Source of the DNA: Chitinophaga sp. CB10
Lineage (GTDB): Bacteria > Bacteroidota > Bacteroidia > Chitinophagales > Chitinophagaceae
Length of the DNA: 64,000 bases
Direction: 5' to 3'
NCBI GenBank assembly: GCA_001870995.2
Contig: MLAV02000003.1
Span: 372,001 to 436,000, forward strand
The notes under the pieces were generated by a model. The model searched no databases. It had not been told where the DNA came from and saw nothing but the letters and a program-made list of their open reading frames with translations. Both the position numbers and the translations under genes were made by a program. Positions 16,714 to 26,428 of the stretch are shown piece by piece. The first letter of the stretch is position 1. Each line of letters starts with the position of its first letter.

Positions 16714-19191
16714 TTATAAATCCACGTTAATAAGCTGATTGGAATTGGCAATGGTCACCTGCTGTACCGGGCAGCTATCAGCTGGAACAAATGACCCCTG
16801 CGGATCAAATCTGGAAATGGGCGACAGGAAGGAAAAGGAAAACTGCTGTAATGGCTGCGCAGCGCCGTTTACTTTCAACTCCTGCTTCTGTTCGAAGCCA
16901 TGGAGTATCAGCCTGATAAAACGGAACTGGCTGGCCCTGCTCCCTGAAGGCGCTTCCAGCGTCAGCCTGGCGGCCGACGGCTGATAGGTGATACTGCGCT
17001 TGTAGAAACCGCCTTTTTCATAATCAAAGCTTTCTCCGTCATCTTCATAATACACGAAGGTGTTCGCGTCCGAACCCTTGTACACATGAAGCGAGAGCGT
17101 GTCAGTGGGCTTCTCCGATGTACTTTGTACAAGGGATTGCATAGGGATGATACTGCTGCCTTTTACATATACCGGCAATGTTTTGTTATTCAGTTCTATG
17201 ATACTTTCCTGGTTCCCGGCCAACGCCTCGTCGGTGTACAACTTGTACCAGTTGCCGGCCGGCAGGAATACTTTACCGAACGATGCGGTACTCTCAAAAG
17301 GCGCTACCAGCATGGCATCGCCAAACAGGTACTGGTTCTGGTACCGCGTATCAAATACCCTGGGCTCAAAGGTATAATCCAACGCGAGCGTGCGCATAAC
17401 GGGCACGCCTGTACTTGCAGCCTCATATATCTTGCTATAGATATAAGGCAGCAGCCGGTACCGGAGGTTGATATAATTCCTGGAAATTTCCAGCACCTCT
17501 TCGCCAAAAGCCCATGGCTCGGCAGATTTCGTATTTACCTGCGTATGGTTGCGGAAATAGGGAATAAATGCGCCTATCTGCATCCAGCGGGTGTACAACG
17601 CCACGGAGGGATTTCCTGAAAACCCGCCGATGTCCATCCCTGCAAAGGCAAAGCCACTCAGGCCAAGGCTGTTCAGCAACCTTACGCCCAGCAGCATGTG
17701 GTCGTCTTCGGAACGGTTATCCCCCGTCCAGATGGCGGTATAGCGCTGGGACCCCGCATAGGCGGCACGGGTGAGCAGGAAAGGCCGCTTCTTCATCTCC
17801 TCGCGGGCGCCTTCGTAACTGGCTTTGGCCATGGTAAGCCCGTAAACGTTATGCGCCTGCAAATGCGTGGTAGGCTTGCCTTCAAAATCAAACAGCACGT
17901 TATCCGGCATCTTCTGCCCCCAGGTGGCTATTTCGTTCATATCATTCCAGATGCCTTCCACACCTGTACGGATATACGATTTCAGCTGCCCTTTCCACCA
18001 TTCCCGGCCTTTGACGGACGTAAAGTCCGGGAAATGGCACCAGCCGGGCCATACCTGCCCGGTGTAATAGCTGCCATCGCTGTACTTCACAAAGATGTCG
18101 GCCTGCCTGCCGCTTTCGTAGGCGTGGTAACCGTTTTCAACCTTGATGCCGGGATCCACGATTACGGTCAGATGCAGACCTTGATCTTTGAGTTTTTTAG
18201 CTAATCCCTGCGGATCAGGAAAACGCTCCCTGTTCCAGGTGAACAGCTTGTAAGCATCCATGTAGTGGATGTCGAGGGTGATGCCATCGGCCGGTACTTT
18301 CTTTTCACGCAGGGTTTGCGCAATGCGCATCACCTCCGTATCAGGATAGTAGCTATACCTGTTCTGCTGGTAGCCCAGGCTCCAGCGGGGCGGCAGCGGC
18401 ATACGCCCGGTAAGCAAAGTATAATCAGACACTATATCAGCCATACGGGTATGGTAGATGAAGTAATAATTCATCTCCCCTCCCCTGGCGCCAAAGGAGC
18501 TAAACCGGTTGTTGCTGGCGCCGAAGTTGAAATCACTTTGATAACTGTTATCGAAAAAAATACCGTAGTTCAGCCGGTGATGAATACCTATGTAGAAAGG
18601 GATCGTCGCATAGATGGGGTCCCTGTCCGTCCGGTAGGCAAATACATCGGAGTTCCAGTTCGTATAGGCTTCCCCTTTACGGTCCAGGTTACCGGTTTTT
18701 TCGCCCAGCCCTATGAAGCGCTCTCCTTCCTGCATATGCTTGTAGGTAGTTACCTGGCCGTTGATCCAGGAGGTGGTAAGGCCGGGTTCATCCTGGTTGA
18801 TCACTTCCCCGGCAGGGGTTAAGAAAGTAACGGCAAACGGGGTCTTACTGATCCTGACCCGGAGGGAGTCAGTCGTAATGTTTATTTCATTATTATTTTG
18901 GGAGATGCGGGCGCCGCCTGGCTGCGGTTTCCCGACTACGGCATAGGAAAAATCTGCCGCCAACGGGCCTTTGTCTAACCGTACCCTTATTACTGTCGGG
19001 CTATAGACCCTTACCTCCGCATGGGCATTCTCCAGCGTAAGGCTTACCTGCTGGTCATTGATGACGGCACTTTTCACATTACCGGCGGTTAATACAGGCT
19101 GTTGAGCCGCAGCCTGCAAACCGGCCAGCAGGAGCATGCCTGCGGCTATATGCCTGCTTTTTTGCAGCACGTTCACATTGTACATTGGCAA
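16714..19191 (-). CDS. Glycoside hydrolase family 31 enzyme (alpha-glucosidase/alpha-xylosidase type)
   Basis: An 825-residue exported glycosidase. After a signal peptide (ending near LAGLQAAAQ) come an N-terminal galactose-mutarotase-like beta domain (about 30-240), the (beta/alpha)8 barrel, and a C-terminal DUF5110-type domain (about 705-770). The catalytic nucleophile is the Asp in GIWNDMNE (about residue 415) and the acid/base the Asp in WTGDNRSEDDH (about 490). GH31 enzymes hydrolyse alpha-linked glucose, xylose or galactose; the precise linkage cannot be read here. It is the only clear polysaccharide-degrading enzyme in this SusCD locus and lies 142 bp after susD, with a stable hairpin in the gap. 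Confidence 0.93.
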   Translation of the reverse strand: MPMYNVNVLQKSRHIAAGMLLLAGLQAAAQQPVLTAGNVKSAVINDQQVSLTLENAHAEVRVYSPTVIRVRLDKGPLAADFSYAVVGKPQPGGARISQNNNEINITTDSLRVRISKTPFAVTFLTPAGEVINQDEPGLTTSWINGQVTTYKHMQEGERFIGLGEKTGNLDRKGEAYTNWNSDVFAYRTDRDPIYATIPFYIGIHHRLNYGIFFDNSYQSDFNFGASNNRFSSFGARGGEMNYYFIYHTRMADIVSDYTLLTGRMPLPPRWSLGYQQNRYSYYPDTEVMRIAQTLREKKVPADGITLDIHYMDAYKLFTWNRERFPDPQGLAKKLKDQGLHLTVIVDPGIKVENGYHAYESGRQADIFVKYSDGSYYTGQVWPGWCHFPDFTSVKGREWWKGQLKSYIRTGVEGIWNDMNEIATWGQKMPDNVLFDFEGKPTTHLQAHNVYGLTMAKASYEGAREEMKKRPFLLTRAAYAGSQRYTAIWTGDNRSEDDHMLLGVRLLNSLGLSGFAFAGMDIGGFSGNPSVALYTRWMQIGAFIPYFRNHTQVNTKSAEPWAFGEEVLEISRNYINLRYRLLPYIYSKIYEAASTGVPVMRTLALDYTFEPRVFDTRYQNQYLFGDAMLVAPFESTASFGKVFLPAGNWYKLYTDEALAGNQESIIELNNKTLPVYVKGSSIIPMQSLVQSTSEKPTDTLSLHVYKGSDANTFVYYEDDGESFDYEKGGFYKRSITYQPSAARLTLEAPSGSRASQFRFIRLILHGFEQKQELKVNGAAQPLQQFSFSFLSPISRFDPQGSFVPADSCPVQQVTIANSNQLINVDL

Positions 19192-19254
19192 TAAAATTAA
19201 GGGGGGAGAAAAACAAAGGCTGACGGACTTCCCTGGCGCCGGCCCGGCGGGTCG

Positions 19255-19283
19255 GGCGGAGTTCCGGTGGCCGGAACTCCGCC
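19255..19283 (-). promoter_or_regulatory. Intercistronic hairpin between susD and GH31
   Basis: GGCGGAGTTCCGG and CCGGAACTCCGCC form a perfect 13-bp GC-rich stem around a 3-nt loop, 51 bp after the susD stop on the minus strand. No U-tract follows, so complete termination is unlikely. Protection of the susCD mRNA end or reduced read-through into GH31 is plausible. Confidence 0.55.
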
Positions 19284-19333
19284 ACCGGAGCGGGTTATAA
19301 AAATCCAGTTAGTCTATCAGCCTCTGTTGACCA

Positions 19334-20884
19334 TTAATATCCCGGGTTTTGAGTGAGGTTTCTGTTCACCGCCAGATCGCTGGTTGGGATCGGGAACAAC
19401 AGGTTCCGCTTGTTGTCTGTTGGTTTCAGCTGCCATGGCTCCAGGTATTTGCCGAAGCGGATCAGGTCCTGCCGGCGCCAGCCTTCCCAATATAATTCGC
19501 GGCCACGCTCGTCGAGCAGGTTCGCCAGGGTGAGGCTTCCCAATGCAGTGGCGCCTCTCTTGGCCCTGAGCTGATTGACAATGGCCAGTCCTGCATTACT
19601 GCCGGTGCGCAGCAGCGCTTCCGCTTTCATCAGCAGCACGTCCGCAAAGCGGAAGAATACATAGTCGTTGCTGGCTTCCTGGCCGTCTTTACTGCTGGAA
19701 GAGGTAAGGAAGTCAGGCGGATATTTGATCACACGGATACCGGTTACTTCCAGGTTGTTGCCCGTTTCCTTGATGGCTACTTCCCTGGTGAACGCCAGCG
19801 GATTGCCTTTCCTGTCTTGCAGGGCTTTCCCGTTCTGATCATATTGCTGCCCAACGAGGAAGCCTACACGCAAACCGGAAACATTGGTAACGCCCTCGTA
19901 AGCGCCGCCACGGCGGGTGTCCGCAGCTTCAAATTTGTCGTAGAAGTCGGACAGGGTGGCAAAGCCATTCCAGCCGCTCGGATTCATGTTATAATGCAGG
20001 GTAAACTTCCAGCGGGCGAAGGCGCTGTTGCCGGAACGTACGGTACTGAAGCCAGGGCCGTTGCGCTGGGTGAAAATGTTTTCGGTCGACTTCACATCGT
20101 TGTCCCGCGCAAAGTTGTCGAAATAATTATCCGCCAGCTTGTAAGAGCCAGGGCTGGCAATGATCTCGTCCGCATATTTGATCACTTCCTGCATATCTGC
20201 CGCATCAAAGGCGGGCGCTTCCCTGTTGAGGAAGGTGCCTTTATTCAGATAGCATTTCATGAGCAGGAAGCGGGCTGCATCCTTGTTGGCCTGGTAGGCC
20301 GGGGCCACCGGCCTGTCCGGCAGTGTAGGAATGATTGCCTTCAGTTCGGAGATAATGAAGTCCATCGCTTCAGCGGTTTTCATTACCCGCGGCGCGTTCA
20401 GCAGGGTGTCCTGCGGGGTGCGGAAAGGTACCTGGCCCCATAAATCCACGGTGGTAAACATGGAAAGGGCGCGCAGGAAGCGGGCTTCAGCAGCCTGCCC
20501 GTCGCTGGGGCGGAAGTTGAGTACGTTGGTAGCGGCAAACTGCAATTGCAGCAGGCTGGTAAACGCGCTCTGGATATGCGAGTGGTCGGAGGTCCAGGTA
20601 TGTTCGTGCAGCGCGCGCCATACGCCGTTATCGTCCCAGTCGCCGGCACGGGTAGGCCCTACCGCTTCGTCCGTACTATGCACCATCATACCCCAGGTGT
20701 TGGAAAAATCCTGGTAAGGCATCTGCAAGCCATCGTAGGCATTTTTCAGCAGGGAGGCTACGGTGATCACTGAATCTGCTTCCTGCCGCGTAAGGGTGGA
20801 ACCTAAGTCTTCTTTAAGGCTGCAGGAGGCAATATTGAGGGTAACTGCCACTGCCAGCGAGGTTCGGAATATATGCTTGATCAT
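19334..20884 (-). CDS. SusD/RagB family nutrient-binding lipoprotein (PUL)
   Basis: A 516-residue surface lipoprotein with leader MIKHIFRTSLAVAVTLNIASC. The Trp/Tyr-rich TPR body (SAFTSLLQLQFAATNVLNF, ARFLRALSMFTTVDLWGQVP) and the C-terminal GRELYWEGWRRQDLIRFGKY identify SusD. It should bind glycan on the cell surface and deliver it to the SusC encoded 29 bp upstream in the same operon. The WTSDHSHIQ region and the segment WEGWRRQDLIRFGKYLEPW are typical of SusD partners of glycan transporters. Confidence 0.95.
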   Translation of the reverse strand: MIKHIFRTSLAVAVTLNIASCSLKEDLGSTLTRQEADSVITVASLLKNAYDGLQMPYQDFSNTWGMMVHSTDEAVGPTRAGDWDDNGVWRALHEHTWTSDHSHIQSAFTSLLQLQFAATNVLNFRPSDGQAAEARFLRALSMFTTVDLWGQVPFRTPQDTLLNAPRVMKTAEAMDFIISELKAIIPTLPDRPVAPAYQANKDAARFLLMKCYLNKGTFLNREAPAFDAADMQEVIKYADEIIASPGSYKLADNYFDNFARDNDVKSTENIFTQRNGPGFSTVRSGNSAFARWKFTLHYNMNPSGWNGFATLSDFYDKFEAADTRRGGAYEGVTNVSGLRVGFLVGQQYDQNGKALQDRKGNPLAFTREVAIKETGNNLEVTGIRVIKYPPDFLTSSSSKDGQEASNDYVFFRFADVLLMKAEALLRTGSNAGLAIVNQLRAKRGATALGSLTLANLLDERGRELYWEGWRRQDLIRFGKYLEPWQLKPTDNKRNLLFPIPTSDLAVNRNLTQNPGY

Positions 20885-20913
20885 GTTTTTCTGTTTTGTG
20901 GTGAATGGAATTT

Positions 20914-23865
20914 TTACAGGGAGAAGGACAGGCCAAACATTACGCTTCTGGCGGTTGGATACGGAGAGTATTCAATCCCAAAAGAAGTAACGCCATTCAC
21001 GCTTTTATCCGTATTTACTTCCGGGTCAAAGCCAGTGTATTTGGTAATTACGAAGAGGTTTTGCCCGGTTACTGAAATGGTGGCGTTCTTGAATACGCGG
21101 CCCACATCGCCAAAGGTGTAGCTGAGGGTTACGTTATCCAGTTTCAGGAAGTTGCCGTTTTCCAGGTAGCGGGACGAAACCGTGATCGGGTTGGCGAGCG
21201 ATTCGCCATTGCCCAGCAGGGATTTCGCAATGTTCCTGCTGCCGAGGTTACCGATAGGCAATACCGTGTTGGCGGTGTTGTTATATACCTGGTAGCCGAA
21301 AGCGCCATGGGAGCTGAACGCAAAGGTGAATTTCCTGTACATCACCTGTGAGTTAATACCCAGCATGGTTTTAGGGTTCGGGTTGGTCAGGTAGTAGAGG
21401 GTGTTGCCGCCATCTGCATAGGTAGCCTGCCCTTTATCGTCGAAACCTTCGAATTTACGCACATAGAAAGTGTTGAGCGAATAACCGTTGGCAAGGCGCT
21501 GGGAAGTGGCGCCGGATACGCCCTGGCCGCTGATGGAGCCGGTCAGCACCGGAGGCCCGTCATAGTTCTTCAGCTCATTGCGGAGGAAGGTACCGTTGAT
21601 GCCGAGCGCCCAGGTGAGGTCTTTCTTACGGATGATTTCACCGCGCACGCTGTATTCCAAACCTCTGTTGAGCACATTGCCCGGCATGTTGATCCAGTAG
21701 GAAGATGCCGGCGCCGGCTGGATAGCAGGGAAGCTGAACAGCAGGTTGGTGGTGTTTTTATAGAAGTAATCAACCGTACCGGTGATCCTGTTGTCCAGGA
21801 TACCGAAGTCGATACCGCCGTTGAATTGTTTGGAGGATTCCCATTTCAGGTTCGGGTTAGCCACGTTGGTCAGCCCTGAACCACCGCCTGCGCCCAGTCC
21901 GTATTGCTCCTGGGATGCGCCTGCCGGGAATTCCTGGTTACCGGTGATACCGTAGCCTACACGCAGGGCGAGGGTCTGAAACAGCTTGCTGCCTTTCATA
22001 AACTCCTCATTGTTGATATTCCATTTGGCGGCAAAGGAAGGGAAGGTACCGTACTGGTTGGAGCTACCGAATTTGCTGGAGCCGTCTACCCTAACGGTAG
22101 CATTCAGCAGGTATTTATCGTAGAAGTTGAGTTCCGCCCTGGCGAAGTAGGATTGTAGTTCGCTGGTTGGGTTTTTAAAGGAACTCATGAAAGTGTTGGC
22201 CTGTGCGGGCGACTGCAACTGGTGCACATAATCAATCGCGTACGTAGGGAAGCCCAGGGCGCCCAGGTTTACGCCTTCGTAATTGAATTCCTGGTATTCA
22301 TAACCCAGCAAACCTTTCAGGTTAAACGCTTTGGTCAATTGCTTCTGATAGGTCAGCGTGGTGTTGAAGAGTTGCGTATTCAGCTCCGTATTACCATAGT
22401 ATGCCTGGCCCAGGTCCTGTACGCCGGCAATATTGATAAAGGAAGCAATTTGCGTTTTACGGATACCCACCTGGTGGTTCAGGCTGTACATGGCCCGCAG
22501 TTCCAGGTTATCGTTAAACTTGAAATAAGGGGATACGCTTCCGAGGATGTAGGTAATATTGGCGTTATCGTCGTAGGCTTTGGACATGGCGAGCGGGTTG
22601 ATGGAGCTGCCTGCGCCCAGCAGGTTGAAGGAACCATCTGCCTTGCGCAAAGCCATAGTCGGGTTCCATTGCAGCGCCTGGCCGATAAGGCTGCCCGTGA
22701 AGCCGGCATCGTTACTGATTGGCGCCAGCGTTTCCAGGGTTTGCGCCGCCATGATGTTATAATCTACTCCCAGCTGGTTTTTGGCGAGGAAGGTATTCTG
22801 GCCATTCAGCGTGGCAGTGATCTTTTTCAAACCTGTTTTGCGGATGATACCCTGTTGGTCCTGGTAACCGAAGGAAGCCCGGTAACGGCCGGTTTCATTA
22901 CCGCCGCTGAGCGCTACGTGGAAGTTCTGGGATACGCCGGTACGGAGGATGGACCCCATACCATCTGAACTGGAACCATAGTCGCCGGAGGTGAGGTTGT
23001 ATTCCTTCAGCGCGGAGCGGTATTCATCCGCATTCAGCACTTCCAGCTTCTTCATGATGTTGCTGAAGCCGGCGGAATAATTGGCATCCACCCTGGCAAT
23101 GCCGGCGGAGCCTTTTTTGGTGTTGATCATAATCACCCCGTTGCTACCGCGGGAACCATAGATGGCGGTAGCCGAAGCGTCTTTCAGCACGTCCATGGAA
23201 GCGATGTCCAGGGAGTTGATAAAGTTCATCGGGTTGGCATCCGGGGTTTGACCCAGGCCGGCGGCATTCACACCCGGGCGGGCAACGCGGCCGTCCAATG
23301 GTACCCCGTCGATCACGTAGAGGGGCTGGTTGCCGCTGCGCACGGAGCTAAGGCCCCTGATGCGTACGGTAGTGGCTGCGCCAGGCGCGCCGCTGTTGTT
23401 GAGGATCATTAAGCCGGATACCTTACCCTGGATCAGCTGATCAGGGGCGGTAGTGATACCCCGGTTAAATTCCGCCGCCTTGATGGACGCAACGGCGCCG
23501 GTGAGGTCCTTTTTACGGGTGGTACCATAACCCACTACCACCACATCGGAAAGGGTGGAGCTTTCAGGTTGCAGGGTAATGTTCGCCGAGGTTTTACCGG
23601 CAGTGCTTACTTCCTGCGTCTTATAGCCAACGAAAGAGATGACAAGTGTGGCATTGGCCGGTATGCTGGCCAGTTTGTAATTACCCTCAGGATCTGTTGC
23701 GGTTCCTGATTTGGTGCCCTTAACGGCAATGGTAGCCCCCGGGATGGGAGCGCCTTTTTCGTCCGTAACCTTACCGGTAAAGCTTTTGTTTTGGGCAAAG
23801 GCTACGCTTTGCACCAACACCGCAAACACCGCAATAAAGAGGCGAAGGAGTCGTGATTTGGTCAT
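20914..23865 (-). CDS. SusC/RagA family TonB-dependent outer-membrane transporter (PUL)
   Basis: A 983-residue TonB-dependent transporter without an STN domain. Signal peptide MTKSRLLRLFIAVFAVLVQS..AFAQ; carboxypeptidase-regulatory-like domain (GKVTDEKGAPIPGATIAVKG, about 31-110); SusC box around VVVVGYGTTRKKDLTGAVAS; plug motif LKDASATAIYGSRGSNGVIM (about 235-255); beta barrel to the C-terminal Leu (VMFGLSFSL). Lack of an STN domain fits regulation by the SusR-like protein encoded upstream rather than by an ECF/FecR pair. It starts the susC-susD-GH31 operon behind a 402-bp AT-rich intergenic region. Confidence 0.96.
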   Translation of the reverse strand: MTKSRLLRLFIAVFAVLVQSVAFAQNKSFTGKVTDEKGAPIPGATIAVKGTKSGTATDPEGNYKLASIPANATLVISFVGYKTQEVSTAGKTSANITLQPESSTLSDVVVVGYGTTRKKDLTGAVASIKAAEFNRGITTAPDQLIQGKVSGLMILNNSGAPGAATTVRIRGLSSVRSGNQPLYVIDGVPLDGRVARPGVNAAGLGQTPDANPMNFINSLDIASMDVLKDASATAIYGSRGSNGVIMINTKKGSAGIARVDANYSAGFSNIMKKLEVLNADEYRSALKEYNLTSGDYGSSSDGMGSILRTGVSQNFHVALSGGNETGRYRASFGYQDQQGIIRKTGLKKITATLNGQNTFLAKNQLGVDYNIMAAQTLETLAPISNDAGFTGSLIGQALQWNPTMALRKADGSFNLLGAGSSINPLAMSKAYDDNANITYILGSVSPYFKFNDNLELRAMYSLNHQVGIRKTQIASFINIAGVQDLGQAYYGNTELNTQLFNTTLTYQKQLTKAFNLKGLLGYEYQEFNYEGVNLGALGFPTYAIDYVHQLQSPAQANTFMSSFKNPTSELQSYFARAELNFYDKYLLNATVRVDGSSKFGSSNQYGTFPSFAAKWNINNEEFMKGSKLFQTLALRVGYGITGNQEFPAGASQEQYGLGAGGGSGLTNVANPNLKWESSKQFNGGIDFGILDNRITGTVDYFYKNTTNLLFSFPAIQPAPASSYWINMPGNVLNRGLEYSVRGEIIRKKDLTWALGINGTFLRNELKNYDGPPVLTGSISGQGVSGATSQRLANGYSLNTFYVRKFEGFDDKGQATYADGGNTLYYLTNPNPKTMLGINSQVMYRKFTFAFSSHGAFGYQVYNNTANTVLPIGNLGSRNIAKSLLGNGESLANPITVSSRYLENGNFLKLDNVTLSYTFGDVGRVFKNATISVTGQNLFVITKYTGFDPEVNTDKSVNGVTSFGIEYSPYPTARSVMFGLSFSL

Positions 23866-24267
23866 AAAATGGAATTTTGATTCAGTAATGAAACAAGTAC
23901 TGTTACGTGGATTGCTGATAAATGTGAACGAAATAGAGTTTCTGACAAGCGAACGTGATGATGCTGTTAAAAGGCAATGCCTTTATTTTTTTTACGTGGA
24001 TTTATATCATCAGGCTCAATTAAATAATGGAATTTTTAACGTGGTGAATAAATTAAGTCAGTTTTCCTTTTAGTTTTTTGGTTGTTGAATTTGTTCCTAA
24101 GATCAAAGTAAATTATCAGTTCTCAGGCTAACAATTTATAAAGACAAAATATAGAAAATATTGACCACAAAATCTATATTATTTTAATTAAAGGGTTCAA
24201 AATCAATAAAATAAAAACGAATATATTTTTTGAAAATATCGACAACATCCGCCGTTTTTAAAGGCTT
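23866..24267 (-). promoter_or_regulatory. AT-rich control region of the PUL, with repeated ACGTGG motifs
   Basis: This 402-bp gap between the SusR-like gene and susC holds no gene. It contains TTACGTGGATT at 23903, TTACGTGGATT again (last base differing in context) at 23992, TTAACGTGG at 24036 and GAACGTGATG at 23951. Between the first two full copies lies a perfect palindrome AAAGGCA-A-TGCCTTT (23970-23984). These are candidate regulator-binding sites. The rest is strongly AT-rich, as expected of a promoter region. Confidence 0.4.
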
Positions 24268-25881
24268 TTAAAGGGCTTTTATGGCCATAATCCGGTCTTC
24301 AAACTCCTCGTTCGGCACCAGGGACCGCTTCTTGATTTTGGTTTTATACGCGTATATCGTGTTCACAGAATATTCCAGGATCCGGGCGATCTGCTCGTTA
24401 TCGGTGATGCCTATACGTATCAATGCAAAGATGCGTAAATCGGTATTTAAGAGCTCGTTTTCCTTCAATTGCACTTTGTTGTCAGCGTCAAATAGTTTGT
24501 TGAACTCGTCAACAAAATGGGGGAATATCCGGAGGAACACCCGGTCAAAGTTGGTGAACAGCTCTTCCCGCTCCTGCCGCACGTTGATGGAATTGATGAG
24601 GAAGCGGAAATCGGCCGGGCTTTTACTCTCTGCCAGTTTCTGTTCGAGCATCTGTTTGATCTTCTCGATTTTCCCGATGTATTTGGCGTTGCTGTTAAAG
24701 AAGTAGCCGATGTATTCCTCTTTAATCTTATTGGCCTCTTCCAGCTGGTTATTGGCCTCCTGTTGTCGCAAATGCGCCTGCGTGATGGCTAATTGCGCCT
24801 GCTTGAGCTTCCTGATCTGCCGGAAAACGATGATGGTCATGGCCACCAGCGCCAGGAACAACAGGGTAACGATCGCTGCATATATTATTAAGGAGCGGTT
24901 TTGCTGCTCGGCGGTGTTGATGCGTTCCTCCTCTATAATGGGGAGGATATTGCTGACCATGACCTTGCGCTGCCTGGCCCCGTAAAAAACGGCCTCCGTC
25001 ATGGCCCGCTCAATATACCGCGACGCGGTTTTTATATCCCCCAGCTCAAATAAAAAGGTAGCCAGGGTATAGGCGGCCATGGTCTCTTTCGTGGAGGTCC
25101 GGATGTCGGCAATAGCGGAGCGGGCCATCAGGTAGATGGCCGTATCCCGCTGCTGATTTTTCTGGTACATGGAGCCGAGGCTACAGGCGGCCACTGCTAC
25201 CTGCCGCTCGGTAAGGTTAGGATCGTTCAGGTCGGGGAAGGTGGCCAGCGCGCCCAGGATGTCGCCCCGCTTATATAGCTGTTCGGCCTTATGGAACCGG
25301 TACTCAAAGCTGGTGGAGTCCATCAGCTGCAGGGCGGAGTCCATATACACAATGGCCTGGCGCATGTACTCCGGACTAAAAAAACGGTCCTGGTTATAGG
25401 CCGCCATATCGGAATAGAACCGGCTTTTGAGTTTGAAGAACTCGACCCGCACCTCGTCCGGCATCCCGTTTACGAAAATGGTATTGATATAGCCGGATGC
25501 TTCCATAAACATCCCGGAGGAGAGCAGTATAAATCCCAGTTTGACTTTAGCGTTGGCAATGCGCACGGGATCATTCAGCTGGTGACCCAGTTGTTGCATT
25601 TTGGCGCCGTAGGAAAACGCCGAATCGAAGTTGAAGACTTTATACGCTTCGTACAGCTCCTGGTAATAATTGTAGGTTAGCTCCGGGCTGCCCTGCGGCA
25701 TTTGACGCCTGATGCTGTCAATCTTTTTAATCTTAACGGAGTCGTAGGCCGCAGCGCGTTCGATCGTTTGGTTCAGTACATGCAGGATACTGTCTATATA
25801 CGGTTTGCCCTTAGCATGGGCAGCCAGAGATAACAACAGGAAGAACAAACCACCGAAAATACGCCTCATAGAGTTGGTCAA
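24268..25881 (-). CDS. SusR-like membrane-spanning transcription regulator (DUF6377 family)
   Basis: A 537-residue regulator. Order: signal/anchor segment (about 1-23), a periplasmic TPR-like helical region (about 80-310), a membrane helix (about 329-352, LIIYAAIVTLLFLALVAMTI), a coiled coil (about 355-390), and a cytoplasmic C-terminal helix-turn-helix domain (ITDNEQIARILEYSVNTIYA, about 483-502). This matches SusR of Bacteroides, which senses glycan in the periplasm and activates sus genes across the membrane. It lies upstream of susC on the same strand, so it probably controls the adjacent susC-susD-GH31 genes. Confidence 0.88.
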   Translation of the reverse strand: MTNSMRRIFGGLFFLLLSLAAHAKGKPYIDSILHVLNQTIERAAAYDSVKIKKIDSIRRQMPQGSPELTYNYYQELYEAYKVFNFDSAFSYGAKMQQLGHQLNDPVRIANAKVKLGFILLSSGMFMEASGYINTIFVNGMPDEVRVEFFKLKSRFYSDMAAYNQDRFFSPEYMRQAIVYMDSALQLMDSTSFEYRFHKAEQLYKRGDILGALATFPDLNDPNLTERQVAVAACSLGSMYQKNQQRDTAIYLMARSAIADIRTSTKETMAAYTLATFLFELGDIKTASRYIERAMTEAVFYGARQRKVMVSNILPIIEEERINTAEQQNRSLIIYAAIVTLLFLALVAMTIIVFRQIRKLKQAQLAITQAHLRQQEANNQLEEANKIKEEYIGYFFNSNAKYIGKIEKIKQMLEQKLAESKSPADFRFLINSINVRQEREELFTNFDRVFLRIFPHFVDEFNKLFDADNKVQLKENELLNTDLRIFALIRIGITDNEQIARILEYSVNTIYAYKTKIKKRSLVPNEEFEDRIMAIKAL

Positions 25882-25920
25882 TAATTTTGCTGGATGATGA
25901 GGCTCAATTTAAGGTAAATT

Positions 25921-26385
25921 TTATTGTTTCTTCAGCGTATAATTCAGGTTGCTCTGGATTATTTTCTGATCGCCGTCGAGCATGCGCAGTTCGTCCGCGC
26001 TTACCTTCTGGAAGTTGCGTTGCAGGTTTTTATCCTTGTCAGGATTCAGTACAATCACCTGGGCATTGGGGTCGCTGGCGCTGCCTTTCACCAGCGCGTA
26101 ATTGCCTTCGGAGTTGAAGGACTGGTCGCCATTCTGCGTGCCCTGGTAGGTTTCCGTCAGTTTATAACGCCTGTTGCCATCGGTTTCCGTTTCGTTGATG
26201 GAGAGTTTGGTCATGATGCCCCCGCAGTCCGCGCAGGGCAGGGTGCCGCTGTAGGTGACCCATTGGCCTTCCGTGACGCCGCCGGCAGTAAGGGTGGAAT
26301 CGACAGTGCTTTGTTTTTTCGGGGACTGTTTGCAGGCAATAGTGCAGAGAAAGAGCAAAACTGTTACCAGTGTCAGGTACTTCAT
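25921..26385 (-). CDS. NlpE N-terminal-domain-like lipoprotein
   Basis: A 154-residue lipoprotein (leader MKYLTLVTVLLFLCTIAC). The segment WVTYSGTLPCADCGGIMTKL carries the CxxC of NlpE/CutF N-terminal domains, followed by YKLTETYQGTQNG, also typical. In E. coli NlpE takes part in envelope stress sensing and copper tolerance; in Bacteroidota the role is largely unknown. It lies 43 bp after the phytase-esterase-like lipoprotein gene on the same strand, so co-transcription is possible. Confidence 0.85.
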   Translation of the reverse strand: MKYLTLVTVLLFLCTIACKQSPKKQSTVDSTLTAGGVTEGQWVTYSGTLPCADCGGIMTKLSINETETDGNRRYKLTETYQGTQNGDQSFNSEGNYALVKGSASDPNAQVIVLNPDKDKNLQRNFQKVSADELRMLDGDQKIIQSNLNYTLKKQ

Positions 26386-26428
26386 AACGAGAGGTTTTAC
26401 ACTAGTAACAGTAATTGCGTCCGCTTGT

